From MFD01275-c22 sp963705885 (GTDB taxonomy: Bacteria; Actinomycetota; Actinomycetes; JACCUZ01): a stretch of DNA of 64,000 bases. Position numbers and translations under genes: made by a program. This document shows positions 7,480 through 16,986 of the stretch, one piece after another; positions within the stretch are counted from its first letter, which is position 1; every line of letters starts with the position of its first letter. Below the pieces are notes generated by a model. The model searched no databases. It saw only the letters and a program-made list of their open reading frames with translations, and had not been told where the DNA came from. The stretch covers positions 186,001 to 250,000 of the forward strand of contig OY970120.1 of NCBI GenBank assembly GCA_963705885.1. Direction: 5' to 3'.

Positions 7480-8554
7480 AGCGGAACTCCACGACGTCGC
7501 CGTCGGCCATCACGTAGTCCTTGCCCTCGATGCGCACCTTGCCGCGCGACTTCGCCTCGGCCATCGACCCGGCATCCACGAGCTCGTCGAACGACACGAC
7601 CTCGGCCTTGATGAAGCCCCTCTGGAAGTCCGTGTGGATCACCCCTGCCGCCTGTGGCGCAGTGGCGCCGACGGGGATCGTCCAGGCCCGCGCCTCCTTC
7701 GGCCCGGCCGTCAGGTACGTCTGCAGGCCCAGCGTCCGGAACCCGACGTGCGCGAGCTGGTCGAGACCGGACTCGTCCTGGCCCATCGACTGCAGCAGCT
7801 CGAGCGCCTCGTCGTCGGGCAGCTCCACGAGCTCGGACTCGATCTTGGCGTCGAGGAAGATCGCCTCGGCCGGGGCCACGAGCGCACGCAGCTCGTCCTT
7901 GTAGTCGTCGTCGCCCATCTCGTCCTCGTCGAGGTTGAAGACGTAGAGGAAGGGCTTCGCGGTCAGCAGGTGCAGCTCGCGCAGCTCCGAGAGGTCGATG
8001 CCTGCCGCGCCGGCGCCCCCGTACAGCGTGGTCCCGCCCTCGAGCAGCTGCTGCGCCTGCTGCACCGCGGCCACCGTCGACGACGTGCCCTTGGCCAGCC
8101 GCGCCTCCTTCTCCAGCCGCGGCAACGCCTTCTCGATCGTCTGCAGGTCGGCGAGGATCAGCTCGGTGTGGATGGTCTCGATGTCGCTCTTGGGCGCGAT
8201 CTCGCCGTCGACGTGGACGACGTCGGGGTCACGGAACGCCCGGATCACCTGGCAGATCGCGTCGGACTCGCGGATGTGCGCCAGGAACTTGTTGCCCAGC
8301 CCCTCCCCCTCGCTCGCCCCGCGCACGATGCCGGCGATGTCGACGAACGACACCGTCGCCGGCAGCACCCGCGCCGAGCCGAAGATGCCGGCGAGCACCT
8401 GCAGCCTCGGGTCGGGCACGCCCACCACGCCGACGTTGGGCTCGATCGTGGCGAACGGGTAGTTCGCCGCGAGCACGTCGTTCTTGGTCAGGGCGTTGAA
8501 GAGCGTCGACTTCCCGACGTTGGGCAGGCCGACGATGCCGATGGTGAGGGTCAC
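7469..8554 (-). CDS. ychF: Redox-regulated ATPase YchF (Obg-like)
   Basis: A 361-residue P-loop protein of the YchF/OLA1 family, which prefers ATP to GTP and associates with ribosomes and stress responses. The P-loop GLPNVGKST lies near residue 9; a switch region with NYPFATIEPNVGVV and the DIAGIVRGASEGEGLGNKF segment follow, and the C-terminal TGS-like domain ends VMADGDVVEFRFNV. Length is normal. I choose GTG 8554 (TLTIGIVGLPN); a TTG at 8563 would add three residues, but GGAG sits between the two. It is convergent with the DinB gene and divergent from rmuC. Confidence 0.96.
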   Translation of the reverse strand: MTLTIGIVGLPNVGKSTLFNALTKNDVLAANYPFATIEPNVGVVGVPDPRLQVLAGIFGSARVLPATVSFVDIAGIVRGASEGEGLGNKFLAHIRESDAICQVIRAFRDPDVVHVDGEIAPKSDIETIHTELILADLQTIEKALPRLEKEARLAKGTSSTVAAVQQAQQLLEGGTTLYGGAGAAGIDLSELRELHLLTAKPFLYVFNLDEDEMGDDDYKDELRALVAPAEAIFLDAKIESELVELPDDEALELLQSMGQDESGLDQLAHVGFRTLGLQTYLTAGPKEARAWTIPVGATAPQAAGVIHTDFQRGFIKAEVVSFDELVDAGSMAEAKSRGKVRIEGKDYVMADGDVVEFRFNV

Positions 8555-8649
8555 GGGCTCCAAGGGTACGGCGGCCAGGTCCCGCCGCCGAATCCTCTCC
8601 CGGCGCGGCCTCCGGGGTTGTGTCCAGGGTCTCCGGCACCGTGGGGCAC

Positions 8650-9774
8650 ATGGAGATCCTGCTGCTGCTCGTCGGGCTGGCCCTCGGGGCCTTGCTCGGC
8701 TGGTCCCTCACCCGATCCGGCTCCGCCGGCGCCGACGCCGAACGCGCCCTGCTGCGCGAGCGGCTGGCGGTCGCCGACGCCGCGGCGACCGAGCGCCAGG
8801 AGCTCGCCGTCACCGTCGCCCCGCTGCGTGACGCCCTGGGCAAGGTCGAGACGCACCTGCGCGAGCTCGAGTCCGCCCGGGTCGGGGCCTACGCGTCGTT
8901 GACCGAGCAGGTGGGCTTCGTGCGGCAGGCCGGCGAGGCGCTGCGCGACCAGACCGCTGCGCTGGTGACGGCGCTGCGCGCCCCGCAGGCCCGCGGCCGC
9001 TGGGGCGAGATGCAGCTGCGCCGGGTCGTCGAGATGGCCGGCATGGTCGAGCACTGCGACTTCACCGAGCAGGCGTCCGCGACCCGCGACGGCGCGACGA
9101 TCCGGCCCGACCTCGTCGTGCGGCTGGCCGGCGGCAAGCAGGTGGTCGTCGACGCCAAGGTGTCGCTCGCCGCCTACCTCGACGCCGCCGAGTCCCAGGA
9201 CCCCGACGCCGTCGCGGCCCGGATGGCCGCACACGCACGCCACCTGCGTGAGCACGTCAGGGGGCTGGCCGCGAAGGAGTACTGGCGGGCGTTCCAGCCG
9301 ACTCCCGAGTTCGTCGTCCTCTTCGTGCCGGGCGACGCCTTCCTCGCGCCGGCGCTCGAGCAGGACCCGACCCTGCTCGAGGACGCGATGGCCGAGCGCA
9401 TCCTGATCGCCACGCCGACGACGCTGATGGCCATGCTCCGCACCATCGCCTACTCCTGGCAGCAGGAGGCGCTGACCGAGCACGCCCGGTCGGTGTTCGA
9501 GATCGGGCGCGAGCTCTACCACCGGCTCGGCACGCTGGGCGGTCACGTCGACAAGCTCGGCAAGACGCTGGGCCGGGCGGTCGACGACTACAACAAGACG
9601 GTCGGCTCGCTCGAGCGCAGCGTGCTGGTCCAGGCCCGGCGGATGGCCGAGCTGCAGGTGACCGACGGCGACCTGCCGTCCCCGTCGCCGGTCGAGACCG
9701 TGCCGCGCCCGCTGGGTGCCGCCGAGCTGCTCACCGGCACCGACGACGCCCGGGCTCTGCGCTCGCTGCGCTGA
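8650..9774 (+). CDS. rmuC: DNA recombination protein RmuC
   Basis: A 374-residue RmuC-family protein. Residues 2-20 form a membrane anchor (EILLLLVGLALGALLGW). A coiled coil follows to about residue 110, then the conserved nuclease-like core: RGRWGEMQLRRVVEMAGM, RPDLVVRL, VVVDAKVSLAAYL and EFVVLFVPGDAFLAPAL. In E. coli the protein limits inversions at short repeats. ATG 8650 is chosen because the anchor begins there; an upstream GTG at 8620 stays open. It is divergent from ychF. Confidence 0.92.
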   Translation: MEILLLLVGLALGALLGWSLTRSGSAGADAERALLRERLAVADAAATERQELAVTVAPLRDALGKVETHLRELESARVGAYASLTEQVGFVRQAGEALRDQTAALVTALRAPQARGRWGEMQLRRVVEMAGMVEHCDFTEQASATRDGATIRPDLVVRLAGGKQVVVDAKVSLAAYLDAAESQDPDAVAARMAAHARHLREHVRGLAAKEYWRAFQPTPEFVVLFVPGDAFLAPALEQDPTLLEDAMAERILIATPTTLMAMLRTIAYSWQQEALTEHARSVFEIGRELYHRLGTLGGHVDKLGKTLGRAVDDYNKTVGSLERSVLVQARRMAELQVTDGDLPSPSPVETVPRPLGAAELLTGTDDARALRSLR

Positions 9775-9830
9775 TCGCGCGCCAGCGTGTCCCGCCGGGC
9801 CGCGGGGTTCCGCGGCCCTACCGTGGCCCG

Positions 9831-10412
9831 GTGAGCTCCACGACCGACACCGGTTCCTCGCCCGCCATCGCGCCGGCCAGGCCGTCCCTGTCGGGGCAGG
9901 CTCCGACGGCAGGCCCGGTGGTCCGGGCGCAGCATCTGGCCCTGTCCGCACACCGGTCCGGAGCCAGGGCGCCGGACGACGGCGCGACCCCTCCCGGCCG
10001 GGCGTGGAGCCCGCACGTCGTGCTGGCACGGCTGCGCGGGCACCACGGGCTCACCGGGGTCGGCGTCGCGGTGCTCGCCGTGCTGGTGCTGGCCCCTGGC
10101 GTCGCCGTCGACCTCGTGGTCGGCGGCTCGTTCGGCCTGGCGTCGGCCGTCTTCTTCGTGCTCGCGAGCCTCGCCGGGGCGCTGGCCGCCCGTCCCGCGG
10201 CGCTCGCATCGGCCGCCGTCCTGCCGCCGCTGCTGTTCACCGGCGCCGTGACGACCCTGGCCTGGCGCAGCGGCGACAACGCGGGGACCCGCGAGCTCGG
10301 GCTCGACGTCGGCACGACGCTCGCGCTGTCCGCGCCGCTGCTGTTCGTCACGACCGCCGCCACGGTGGCCGTCGTGCTCGCGCGGGCTGCCGTGCGACTC
10401 GCGCGACGCTGA
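9831..10412 (+). CDS. DUF6542 domain membrane protein
   Basis: A 193-residue protein. The first 60 residues are disordered and proline/alanine-rich. The rest has three or four hydrophobic segments (VGVAVLAVLVLAPGVAVDLV, ASAVFFVLASLAGALAARPA, ALASAAVLPPLLFTGAVTTL, LSAPLLFVTTAATVAVVLA), as in the actinobacterial DUF6542 family. The conserved glycine turn VDLVVGGSFGLASAVFFV is present. Function is unknown. It starts with GTG 57 bp after rmuC and ends 24 bp before the next gene, so the three may form one unit. Confidence 0.72.
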   Translation: MSSTTDTGSSPAIAPARPSLSGQAPTAGPVVRAQHLALSAHRSGARAPDDGATPPGRAWSPHVVLARLRGHHGLTGVGVAVLAVLVLAPGVAVDLVVGGSFGLASAVFFVLASLAGALAARPAALASAAVLPPLLFTGAVTTLAWRSGDNAGTRELGLDVGTTLALSAPLLFVTTAATVAVVLARAAVRLARR

Positions 10413-10436
10413 CCCGCCGCGCCGGCTGCCCTCGCG

Positions 10437-11093
10437 ATGGACGACGCCCAGGAGCTCGACCGGGTCGTCACCCCTCGTGGCGAGCTCGTGCTGCGCCGCG
10501 TCGGCGAGCACCTCGAGGTCGTCAGCAACGGCGTCTTCCTCATGGACACCCGCGGCGGCTCGTCCGAACGGGCGCTCGTCCACGAGGCGCTCCGGGCCCA
10601 CCCCGAGCCCGCCACGCTGCTGATCGGCGGGCTCGGCGTCGGCTTCTCGCTGTGCGCCGCCGTCGAGCACGACGGGCTCGAGCGCATCGTCGTGGTCGAG
10701 ATCGAGCAGCGGGTGGTCGACTGGCACGCCACGCACCTGGCGCACGTCACCGCTGACGCGCTCGCCGACCCGCGGGTCACGGTCGCCGTCGACGACGTGC
10801 ACGGGCACCTGCACCGCCACCCCGCGGCGTATGACGTGGTGTGCCTCGACGTCGACAACGGGCCCGACTGGACCGTCACCGACGACAACACCCGGCTCTA
10901 CGCGCCGGAGGGCATCGACCACGCCGTCCGCGCGCTCTCGCCCGGCGGGGTGCTCGCGACCTGGAGTGCCGCGCGCTCGCCGCGGTTCGAGTCGCTGCTG
11001 CGCCAGCGGCTTTCCGGCGTGCGCGCGATCAAGGTCGACGTCGACCTCCCGCGCGCGGAGCCCGACGTCGTCTACCTCGGCCGGCGCCGCTGA
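10437..11093 (+). CDS. Spermidine synthase-like methyltransferase-fold protein
   Basis: A 218-residue protein with the Rossmann fold of spermine/spermidine synthases: LLIGGLGVGFSLCAAV is the nucleotide-cofactor loop, IVVVEIEQRVVDWH carries the acidic residue after strand 2, and DVVCLDVDNGPDWTV lies where polyamine synthases have the catalytic Asp. It lacks the full N-terminal beta domain of true spermidine synthases (about 280 residues), so another donor or acceptor is possible. Many actinobacteria encode such short members. It lies close behind the DUF6542 gene. Confidence 0.75.
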   Translation: MDDAQELDRVVTPRGELVLRRVGEHLEVVSNGVFLMDTRGGSSERALVHEALRAHPEPATLLIGGLGVGFSLCAAVEHDGLERIVVVEIEQRVVDWHATHLAHVTADALADPRVTVAVDDVHGHLHRHPAAYDVVCLDVDNGPDWTVTDDNTRLYAPEGIDHAVRALSPGGVLATWSAARSPRFESLLRQRLSGVRAIKVDVDLPRAEPDVVYLGRRR

Positions 11094-11155
11094 CCCCGCG
11101 CGCACCCGGTGGGGCGTGGCGCGCCGGCGACTCGGGCGGGCGGCAGAGGCGTGGC

Positions 11156-12124
11156 TCAGCCGGCGACGGCTGCGGCCTTCATGTCGCGGCGCAGCTCCGG
11201 CGGCAGGGCGAACAGGACGCTCTCCTCCGCCGAGACGACCTCCTCGACGTCGCCGTAGCCACGCTCGGCCAGCCAGTCGACGACCCCGCGGACGAGGATC
11301 TCGGGCACCGACGCACCGCTGGTGATGCCGACCGTCGTGACGCCGTCGAGCCACGCGTCGTCGAGCTCGGAGGCCTTGTCGACCAGGTGGCTCGCCCGGG
11401 CGCCGCTCTCCAGCGCGACCTCGACCAGGCGCACCGAGTTCGAGGAGTTGGTCGAGCCGACCACGATCATCAGGTCGCTGCGCTCGGCGATCTCCTTGAC
11501 CGCGACCTGCCGGTTCTGGGTGGCGTAGCAGATGTCGTCGCTCGGCGGGTCGAGCAGGGCGGGGAACCTCGCCCGCAGCCGCCGAACCGTCTCGAGCGTC
11601 TCGTCGACCGACAGCGTGGTCTGCGACAGCCAGGCGACCCGCTCGGGGTCGCGCACCACGACGTTGTCGACGTCACCGGGGCCGTCGACGAGGTGGATGT
11701 GGTCGGGCGCCTCGCCTGTCGTGCCCACGACCTCCTCGTGACCGTCGTGGCCGATGAGCAGGATGTCGTAGTCGTCGGCAGCGAACCGCTTGGCCTCGTG
11801 GTGCACCTTCGTCACCAGCGGACACGTCGCGTCGATGGTCTTCAGCTGCCGCCGGGCCGCCTGCTCGTGCACGACCGGCGCGACACCGTGCGCCGAGAAG
11901 ATGACGGTCGCGCCCTCGGGCACCTCGTCGTTCTCCTCCACGAACACCGCGCCGCGCTCCTGGAGCGTCTCGACCACGTGCTTGTTGTGGACGATCTGCT
12001 TGCGGACGTAGACGGGCGGGCCGTAGGTCTCCAACGCCTTCTCGACCGTGATGACGGCGCGGTCGACGCCGGCGCAGTAGCCCCGCGGGGCGGCCAGCAG
12101 GACACGCTTGGTGACGTCGGACAT
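11156..12124 (-). CDS. ispH: 4-hydroxy-3-methylbut-2-enyl diphosphate reductase
   Basis: A 322-residue IspH, the last enzyme of the methylerythritol phosphate pathway, making IPP and DMAPP with a 4Fe-4S cluster. The three cluster cysteines are visible: [13 protein letters not shown] near residue 18, [14 protein letters not shown] near 100 and [10 protein letters not shown] near 200. The substrate-binding [10 protein letters not shown] loop and the SGASVPE motif with a conserved Ser also appear. Length is normal. It is divergent from xseA with only 57 bp between starts, so the two promoters must overlap. Confidence 0.97.
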   Translation of the reverse strand: MSDVTKRVLLAAPRGYCAGVDRAVITVEKALETYGPPVYVRKQIVHNKHVVETLQERGAVFVEENDEVPEGATVIFSAHGVAPVVHEQAARRQLKTIDATCPLVTKVHHEAKRFAADDYDILLIGHDGHEEVVGTTGEAPDHIHLVDGPGDVDNVVVRDPERVAWLSQTTLSVDETLETVRRLRARFPALLDPPSDDICYATQNRQVAVKEIAERSDLMIVVGSTNSSNSVRLVEVALESGARASHLVDKASELDDAWLDGVTTVGITSGASVPEILVRGVVDWLAERGYGDVEEVVSAEESVLFALPPELRRDMKAAAVAG

Positions 12125-12181
12125 GTCTCCATCGTAGGTCGCCCGCCGGGCGGTCTCCGACGCGGCCGATAGCCTGCGGCG

Positions 12182-13402
12182 GTGGGGCTCGACACGTCGG
12201 CGGAGCAGCCGGTGCCCGTACGACGGGTGAGCCAGCTCATGACGGAGTACATCGGGCGGCTCGGCTACGTCTGGGTCGAGGGTCAGGTCGCCCAGCTCAG
12301 CCGGCGTCCCGGACAGCGCACCGCCTTCCTCACGCTGCGCGACCCGAGCGTCGACATGTCACTGACGGTCACGTGCTCGGTGGCGCTCCTGGACGGGCCG
12401 GCGGCAGGTGTCACCGACGGTTCGCACGTGGTCGTGCACGCCCGGCCGCAGCTCTTCGCGGCCCGGGGGACGCTGTCCCTCGCCGCCGACCAGATCCGCC
12501 AGGTGGGGGTGGGCGAGCTGCTCGCCCAGCTCGACCGGCTGCGCCGGGTCCTGACGGCCGAGGGGGTCTTCGCCGCCGACCGCAAGCGGCCGCTGCCGTT
12601 TCTGCCCCGTGTCGTGGGCGTGGTGTGCGGGCGGGCCTCGGCCGCGGAGAAGGACGTGCTCGAGAACGGGCGCCGCCGGTGGCCGGCCGTGAGGTTCCGG
12701 GTGGAGGAGGTCGCGGTCCAGGGGACGAGTGCGGTCACCGAGGTGACCGCGGCGCTCGACCGTCTCGACGCCGACCCCGAGGTGGACGTGATCGTGGTCA
12801 CCCGCGGCGGCGGGTCGCTCGAGGACCTGCTCCCGTTCTCCAACGAGGCCATGGTGCGGGCCGTCGCCGCCTGCCGGACGCCGGTGGTCAGCGCGATCGG
12901 CCACGAGGCCGACACCCCGCTGCTGGACCTCGTCGCCGACGAGCGCGCCTCGACGCCGACCGACGCCGCCAAGCGCGTCGTGCCCGACGTCGTGGAGGAG
13001 ACCGAGCGGGTGGCCCAGCTGCGACGCCGCAACCTCTCCGCCGTACGCACGCTGCTCGACCGCGAGTCCGCCGCCGTGCGCGCGGCCCGCTCGCGCCCGG
13101 TGCTCGCCGACCCGCACTCCATGCTCGAGCCCCGGCGCGGGGACGTCGCGGCGATGCGCGACCGGGCTCGACGCGTGCTCTCCTCCGCGCTGGACCGGGC
13201 CGGCGACAACCTCGACCACACAAGGGCGCGGGTCACCGCGCTGAGCCCGGCGGCGACGCTCGAGCGCGGCTACGCGGTGCTGCAGGACGGGGCAGGACAC
13301 GTCGTACGCCGGCCCGGCGACGTCCGGACGGGCGACCGGCTGCGCGCTCGGGTGGCCGGGGGCGAGCTCGCCGTGCGCGTCGAGGACGGGGCCGTAGGGT
13401 GA
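12182..13402 (+). CDS. xseA: Exodeoxyribonuclease VII large subunit
   Basis: A 406-residue XseA. An N-terminal OB fold ([26 protein letters not shown]) is followed by the catalytic domain with [36 protein letters not shown] and [28 protein letters not shown] long helix and the C-terminal beta segment ([10 protein letters not shown]) end the protein. With XseB it degrades single-stranded DNA from both ends. GTG start. The stop overlaps the xseB start as GTGA. Confidence 0.96.
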   Translation: MGLDTSAEQPVPVRRVSQLMTEYIGRLGYVWVEGQVAQLSRRPGQRTAFLTLRDPSVDMSLTVTCSVALLDGPAAGVTDGSHVVVHARPQLFAARGTLSLAADQIRQVGVGELLAQLDRLRRVLTAEGVFAADRKRPLPFLPRVVGVVCGRASAAEKDVLENGRRRWPAVRFRVEEVAVQGTSAVTEVTAALDRLDADPEVDVIVVTRGGGSLEDLLPFSNEAMVRAVAACRTPVVSAIGHEADTPLLDLVADERASTPTDAAKRVVPDVVEETERVAQLRRRNLSAVRTLLDRESAAVRAARSRPVLADPHSMLEPRRGDVAAMRDRARRVLSSALDRAGDNLDHTRARVTALSPAATLERGYAVLQDGAGHVVRRPGDVRTGDRLRARVAGGELAVRVEDGAVG

Positions 13403-13635
13403 CCGCCGTGCCGGACAGAGCAGCGGACGAGGCGTTGACCTACGAGCAGGCCCGCGAGGAGCTCGTCGAGGTCGTGCGCCGGCTCGAGACCGGTGGTGCG
13501 AGCCTCGAGGAGTCGCTGGCCCTGTGGGAGCGCGGCGAGCAGCTCGCGGCGCTCTGCCAGCAGTGGCTCGACGGCGCTCGTGCCAAGCTCGACGCCGCCC
13601 TCGCCGCCGACGACCGGCCTCCGGCCGACAGCTAG
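13399..13635 (+). CDS. xseB: Exodeoxyribonuclease VII small subunit
   Basis: A 78-residue helical protein with the XseB signature [20 protein letters not shown] and [31 protein letters not shown]. It decorates the XseA helix in the exonuclease VII complex. The GTG start overlaps the xseA stop by 4 bp (GTGA), so the pair is coupled; another GTG at 13408 is possible. Its TAG stop shares the palindrome CTAG with the stop of the convergent DUF4245 gene. Confidence 0.94.
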   Translation: MTAVPDRAADEALTYEQAREELVEVVRRLETGGASLEESLALWERGEQLAALCQQWLDGARAKLDAALAADDRPPADS

Positions 13636-14291
13636 CTCCCGCGCAGCGAGGCGGCCAGCTGCTCCAGCTCCTCCCACCGCGCGCCGCCGGCGACGACCGT
13701 GACCACGCCGCTGGTCGTGCTGACCAGGGCGCGGCGCTCCGGCTCGCCACCCTCGAGCCGCCGCCAGGTCCGGCCACCGATGTCGGCGGTGCCGGCGGGC
13801 GAGGCCGCCGACGCGAAGCGGTCGACGAAGCCACGCCGGTCCGAGCTGTCCGTCTGCTCGACCCCCGCATAGCTCTCACGGGCCGTGACCAGGCCGAGGT
13901 GCCAGGTCACGCCGTCGCCGTCGGCCCGTGTCCTGGCGCTGGTCGCGCGCCAACCGTCGGGCAACGGCTCGGGGGCGAGCACGTCGTAGGGCGCCTGCTG
14001 GCGGGCCAGCTCGACCGCGCCGCTGTAGTTGATGTCGCGCACGACCGGGTCGGGCTGCTCCGCGACGTTGAACACCACGAGGATGCCGACCAGCACCATG
14101 ACGACCGCCAGGGAGCGCACCATGTCGCCTGCGGTCTTGCGCGTCCGCGACCGCGGGGCCGGGAGCGCCTCGCCGGGCTCCGTCGGGCGCTCCTCGCCGG
14201 GCTCCGTCGGGCGCTCCTCGGCGGGCCGCGTCGAGCCCTCCTCGGCGGGCTCCGTCGGGCGCCCGTCGGCCGACTCCTCCTGGGTGCTCAC
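13632..14291 (-). CDS. DUF4245 family membrane protein
   Basis: A 219-residue protein. Residues 1-60 are a Glu/Pro-rich cytoplasmic tail containing a four-fold 8-residue repeat; one membrane segment follows ([20 protein letters not shown]), and the outside domain has the DUF4245 pattern: [53 protein letters not shown] and a closing [20 protein letters not shown]. Function is unknown; in actinobacteria it is often found beside xseB and glpX, both in this window. GTG 14291 has a G-rich ribosome site. Confidence 0.82.
   Translation of the reverse strand: MSTQEESADGRPTEPAEEGSTRPAEERPTEPGEERPTEPGEALPAPRSRTRKTAGDMVRSLAVVMVLVGILVVFNVAEQPDPVVRDINYSGAVELARQQAPYDVLAPEPLPDGWRATSARTRADGDGVTWHLGLVTARESYAGVEQTDSSDRRGFVDRFASAASPAGTADIGGRTWRRLEGGEPERRALVSTTSGVVTVVAGGARWEELEQLAASLRGS
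14167..14262 (-). repeat. Four tandem 24-bp units inside the DUF4245 gene
   Basis: Units at 14167-14190, 14191-14214, 14215-14238 and 14239-14262, each close to TCCTCGCCGGGCTCCGTC plus GGGCGC. They encode an 8-residue period of the type T-E-P-G-E-E-R-P in the cytoplasmic tail. Copy number probably varies between strains. Confidence 0.8.
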
Positions 14292-14352
14292 CCCCACATC
14301 CTCTCCCGGGCCCACGGGCGAGGTGACGGCGCGGCATCGCGCCCTCGGTGGC

Positions 14353-14787
14353 TCAGCCCTCGCGCATCCACGGCGTGGAGCACACGCCGACCACCACGCC
14401 GTCGGACGACTGGAGCCGGGCGATCGTCTGACCCCAGGGCTCGGTGCGCGCGGGGTGCAGGAGCCGGTGACCCCGGTCCTCCAGCTCCTGCGCGGCGGCG
14501 GCGACGTCGTCGACCTCGAACTCCACGCTCGCCTGCGGCACCGGATGCGTGTCGGGCCACGTGTCCTGCCCGAAGCAGGACTGGGCGGCCTCGGCAAGCG
14601 GCCACACCCCGAAGTGCCTCGACCCGGAGACGTCGTCGGAGAAGACGTAGTCGGAGCCCTCGGCACCGGTCGGCGGGTGCAGCGGCAGACCGAGGGACTC
14701 GACGAACAACCGTCTGTCGTCGGCGGGGGTGGAGCTGATGACGGCGAAGCCGGCGATGAATCGAACGTCCATGACCACAGTGTCCAT
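14353..14787 (-). CDS. VOC family (glyoxalase/bleomycin resistance-like) protein
   Basis: A 144-residue protein with two beta-alpha-beta-beta-beta modules. The first runs from DVRFIAGFAVISSTPADDRRLFVESLGLPL to SGSRHFGVWPL. The second contains ASVEFEVDDVAAAAQELEDRGHRLLHPARTEPWGQTIARLQSSDG and ends VVVGVCSTPW. This is the usual length of single-domain VOC proteins, but substrate cannot be told. ATG 14787 is chosen because GGAGGG lies 3 nt upstream; ATG 14772 has no ribosome site. It is divergent from the phosphotransferase. Confidence 0.82.
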   Translation of the reverse strand: MDTVVMDVRFIAGFAVISSTPADDRRLFVESLGLPLHPPTGAEGSDYVFSDDVSGSRHFGVWPLAEAAQSCFGQDTWPDTHPVPQASVEFEVDDVAAAAQELEDRGHRLLHPARTEPWGQTIARLQSSDGVVVGVCSTPWMREG

Positions 14788-14862
14788 CGGCCCTCCGACA
14801 GCGGCCGGGCGCAGCACGGCCTGCGCCGGGGCAGGCGCCGCTCCGCGTGCCATCGTGTGCTG

Positions 14863-15921
14863 GTGCGCGACGACGGGAAGGCTGAGCGGTCGCCGGCGCC
14901 CGAGCAGGAGCTCTTCCGCCGGTGGCTCCACGAGGACTTCGCGATCGACCTCGCAACGGTGACCGAGGTCGGCCACGGGTCGGACGAGACCGCGGAGCTG
15001 TGGCGGGCCGTCTCCCGCGCCGGGCGGACGTACGCCCTCAAGACGACCACCGGGGGGACGCCGGCCGGGACGCGCGTGACCGCCCACCTCGCGGCGTGCG
15101 GGGTGGGCGGCGTCGTGGCGCCCGTGGCGACCCGCGACGGGCAGCTGTGGAGCAGTCGTGACGGCCGGCTGCTCACCGTGGTGCCGTGGGTGGCGGGCGG
15201 CCGCGCGCTCGACGGGGGGATGGGCGACGCGCACTGGCAGTCCTATGGCGCGCTGCTCGCCGCGGTGCACGCCGCGCCGGTGCCCGACGACCTGGCCGGG
15301 GTGCTGCCGCGTGAGGACCACCTCCCCGACCGGGTCGCGGCCGCGACCCGCGCCGTCGACGCCCTGGTCGACGTGGGCACGGCTGCGCCTGCCCGGGGCG
15401 CTTCGAGCGACCCCGTCGTCAGCGCCCTCCGGCGGGAGTGGCGAGACGCCTCGGAACGGGTCGCAAGCCTCCTCGACCACGCCGACCGGCTGGGCCGTCG
15501 GCTCCGACCGCGCGAGACCGCCCCGGTGATCTGCCACGGCGACCCGCACCTCGGGAACCTGCTGGTCGCCGACGCAAGCGACGTCTGGCTCGTCGACTGG
15601 GACGACGTGGTCCTCGCACCGCCCGAGCGGGACCTCATGTTCGTGCTGGGCGGGGTGCTCGCCTTCGCGCCGGTCACCGACCAGCAGGCAGGGTGGTTCT
15701 GGCGGGGCTACGGGGCGGTCGACCTGGACCCCGCGCGGCTGGCCTACCACCAGTGCACCCGGGCGCTCGACGACGTCGCCGGGTGGGCGGCGCTCGCCCT
15801 CGACGTCGACGCGCACAGCGAGAGCGCGCGCCGGGACGCGCTGTCCATCGTGCGCGGCGTGCTCTCGCCGACCGGACTGGTGACCATCGCCGAGAGGTCG
15901 GTGCGCGGCCTCGACGGGTAG
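14863..15921 (+). CDS. Aminoglycoside phosphotransferase (APH)-family kinase-like protein
   Basis: A 352-residue protein with a protein-kinase-like fold. The catalytic Brenner motif ICHGDPHLGNLLV lies near residue 225 and the Mg-binding VDWDDVVLAPPERDLMF near 245. The nucleotide lysine is likely in TYALKTTTGG. Family members phosphorylate small molecules (aminoglycosides, homoserine, choline, fructosamine); no specificity is evident. The frame opens at GTG 14857 or 14863, neither with a clear ribosome site, so the message may be leaderless. Confidence 0.8.
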   Translation: MRDDGKAERSPAPEQELFRRWLHEDFAIDLATVTEVGHGSDETAELWRAVSRAGRTYALKTTTGGTPAGTRVTAHLAACGVGGVVAPVATRDGQLWSSRDGRLLTVVPWVAGGRALDGGMGDAHWQSYGALLAAVHAAPVPDDLAGVLPREDHLPDRVAAATRAVDALVDVGTAAPARGASSDPVVSALRREWRDASERVASLLDHADRLGRRLRPRETAPVICHGDPHLGNLLVADASDVWLVDWDDVVLAPPERDLMFVLGGVLAFAPVTDQQAGWFWRGYGAVDLDPARLAYHQCTRALDDVAGWAALALDVDAHSESARRDALSIVRGVLSPTGLVTIAERSVRGLDG

Positions 15922-15933
15922 CCGCTGCGGGGG

Positions 15934-16986
15934 TCAGGCCGGGTAGACCGACGTCTCGGTGGCCTTGACCGCTGCCCACACCGTCGCGCCGGGCTCGAGG
16001 CCGAGGGCGGCCACGGACAGCGGCGTGACGTCGGCGGCGAGGTCCAGCGGCCCGGTCAGGCGCACCCGCACGGTGTCGCCGTGCGGCTCGATCGTGCGCA
16101 CCGTCGTCTGCCAGCAGTTGCGGGCGCTGCCGTCCGGCCGGGTGCGGTGCAGCGCCACGGCGGACGGGGAGAACGCGACGAGCACCGGACCGGCCTGCCG
16201 CTGCACGGACGCGAGCCGCGCTCCACCGTCGAGCACGACGACGTCGGCGTGGCTCCGCCCGCGGTAGAGGTTCAGGCCCACCAGCCGGGCCACGTAGTCC
16301 GTCCGCGGGCGGCGCGCCACCTCGGCCGGGGTGCCGCTCTGCACCTCGCGGCCGTCCTCCAGCACCACGAGCCGGTCGGCGAGCACGAAGGCGTCGAGCG
16401 CGTCGTGGGTCACCACGACGGTCGCCCCGTCGTAGTCGGCGAGGCGGCGGCGGAGGTCGGCGCGCACCTCGATGCGGGTGCCCGCGTCCAGCGACGAGAG
16501 CGGCTCGTCGAGCAGCATCAACCGGGGGTCGGTCACCAGAGCCCGGGCGAGCGCCACGCGCTGCGCCTGCCCGCCGGAGAGCTCCCGCGGGCGCCTGGCG
16601 CCCAGGTCGGCCAGCCCCAGCCGCGCGAGCGACTCGTCGGCGCGCGTCCGCGCGGCGGCGCGGTCCGTACCCCTGGCGCGCAGCCCGAACGCCACGTTCT
16701 CGCGCGCGGACAGGTGCGGGAAGAGCAGGTGGTCCTGGAAGACGACGCCCACCCGGCGACGCTCGGGCGGCAGGCGCACCCCGGTGGCGACGTCCTCGAG
16801 CACCTCGCCGTCGAGCCGGACCCGGCCCGCGGCCAGCGGTGCCAGACCGGCCAGGGCGCGCAGCGTGGTCGACTTGCCGGCGCCGTTGGGCCCGAGCAGG
16901 GCGACGACCTCCCCCCGCGCCACGGACAGGCCCAGGCCGAGCGAGAACTCGCCTCGTACGACCCGGAGGTCGGCGTCGAGCGTCAC
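15934..16986 (-). CDS. modC: Molybdate ABC transporter ATP-binding protein
   Basis: A 350-residue ATPase. The Walker A is GPNGAGKST near residue 33, the Q-loop is in VGVVFQDHLLFPHLSARENVAFGL, the signature is RELSGGQAQRVALARAL, Walker B is LMLLDEPLSSLD, and the H-loop is VVTHD. The C-terminal 90 residues form a TOBE/Mop-like fold (AARNCWQTTVRTIE-type strand, ending AAVKATETSVYPA) that senses oxyanion in molybdate importers. GTG 16986 overlaps the modB stop (GTGA). It is the last gene of the modABC operon and converges on the phosphotransferase with a 12-bp gap. Confidence 0.93.
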   Translation of the reverse strand: MTLDADLRVVRGEFSLGLGLSVARGEVVALLGPNGAGKSTTLRALAGLAPLAAGRVRLDGEVLEDVATGVRLPPERRRVGVVFQDHLLFPHLSARENVAFGLRARGTDRAAARTRADESLARLGLADLGARRPRELSGGQAQRVALARALVTDPRLMLLDEPLSSLDAGTRIEVRADLRRRLADYDGATVVVTHDALDAFVLADRLVVLEDGREVQSGTPAEVARRPRTDYVARLVGLNLYRGRSHADVVVLDGGARLASVQRQAGPVLVAFSPSAVALHRTRPDGSARNCWQTTVRTIEPHGDTVRVRLTGPLDLAADVTPLSVAALGLEPGATVWAAVKATETSVYPA

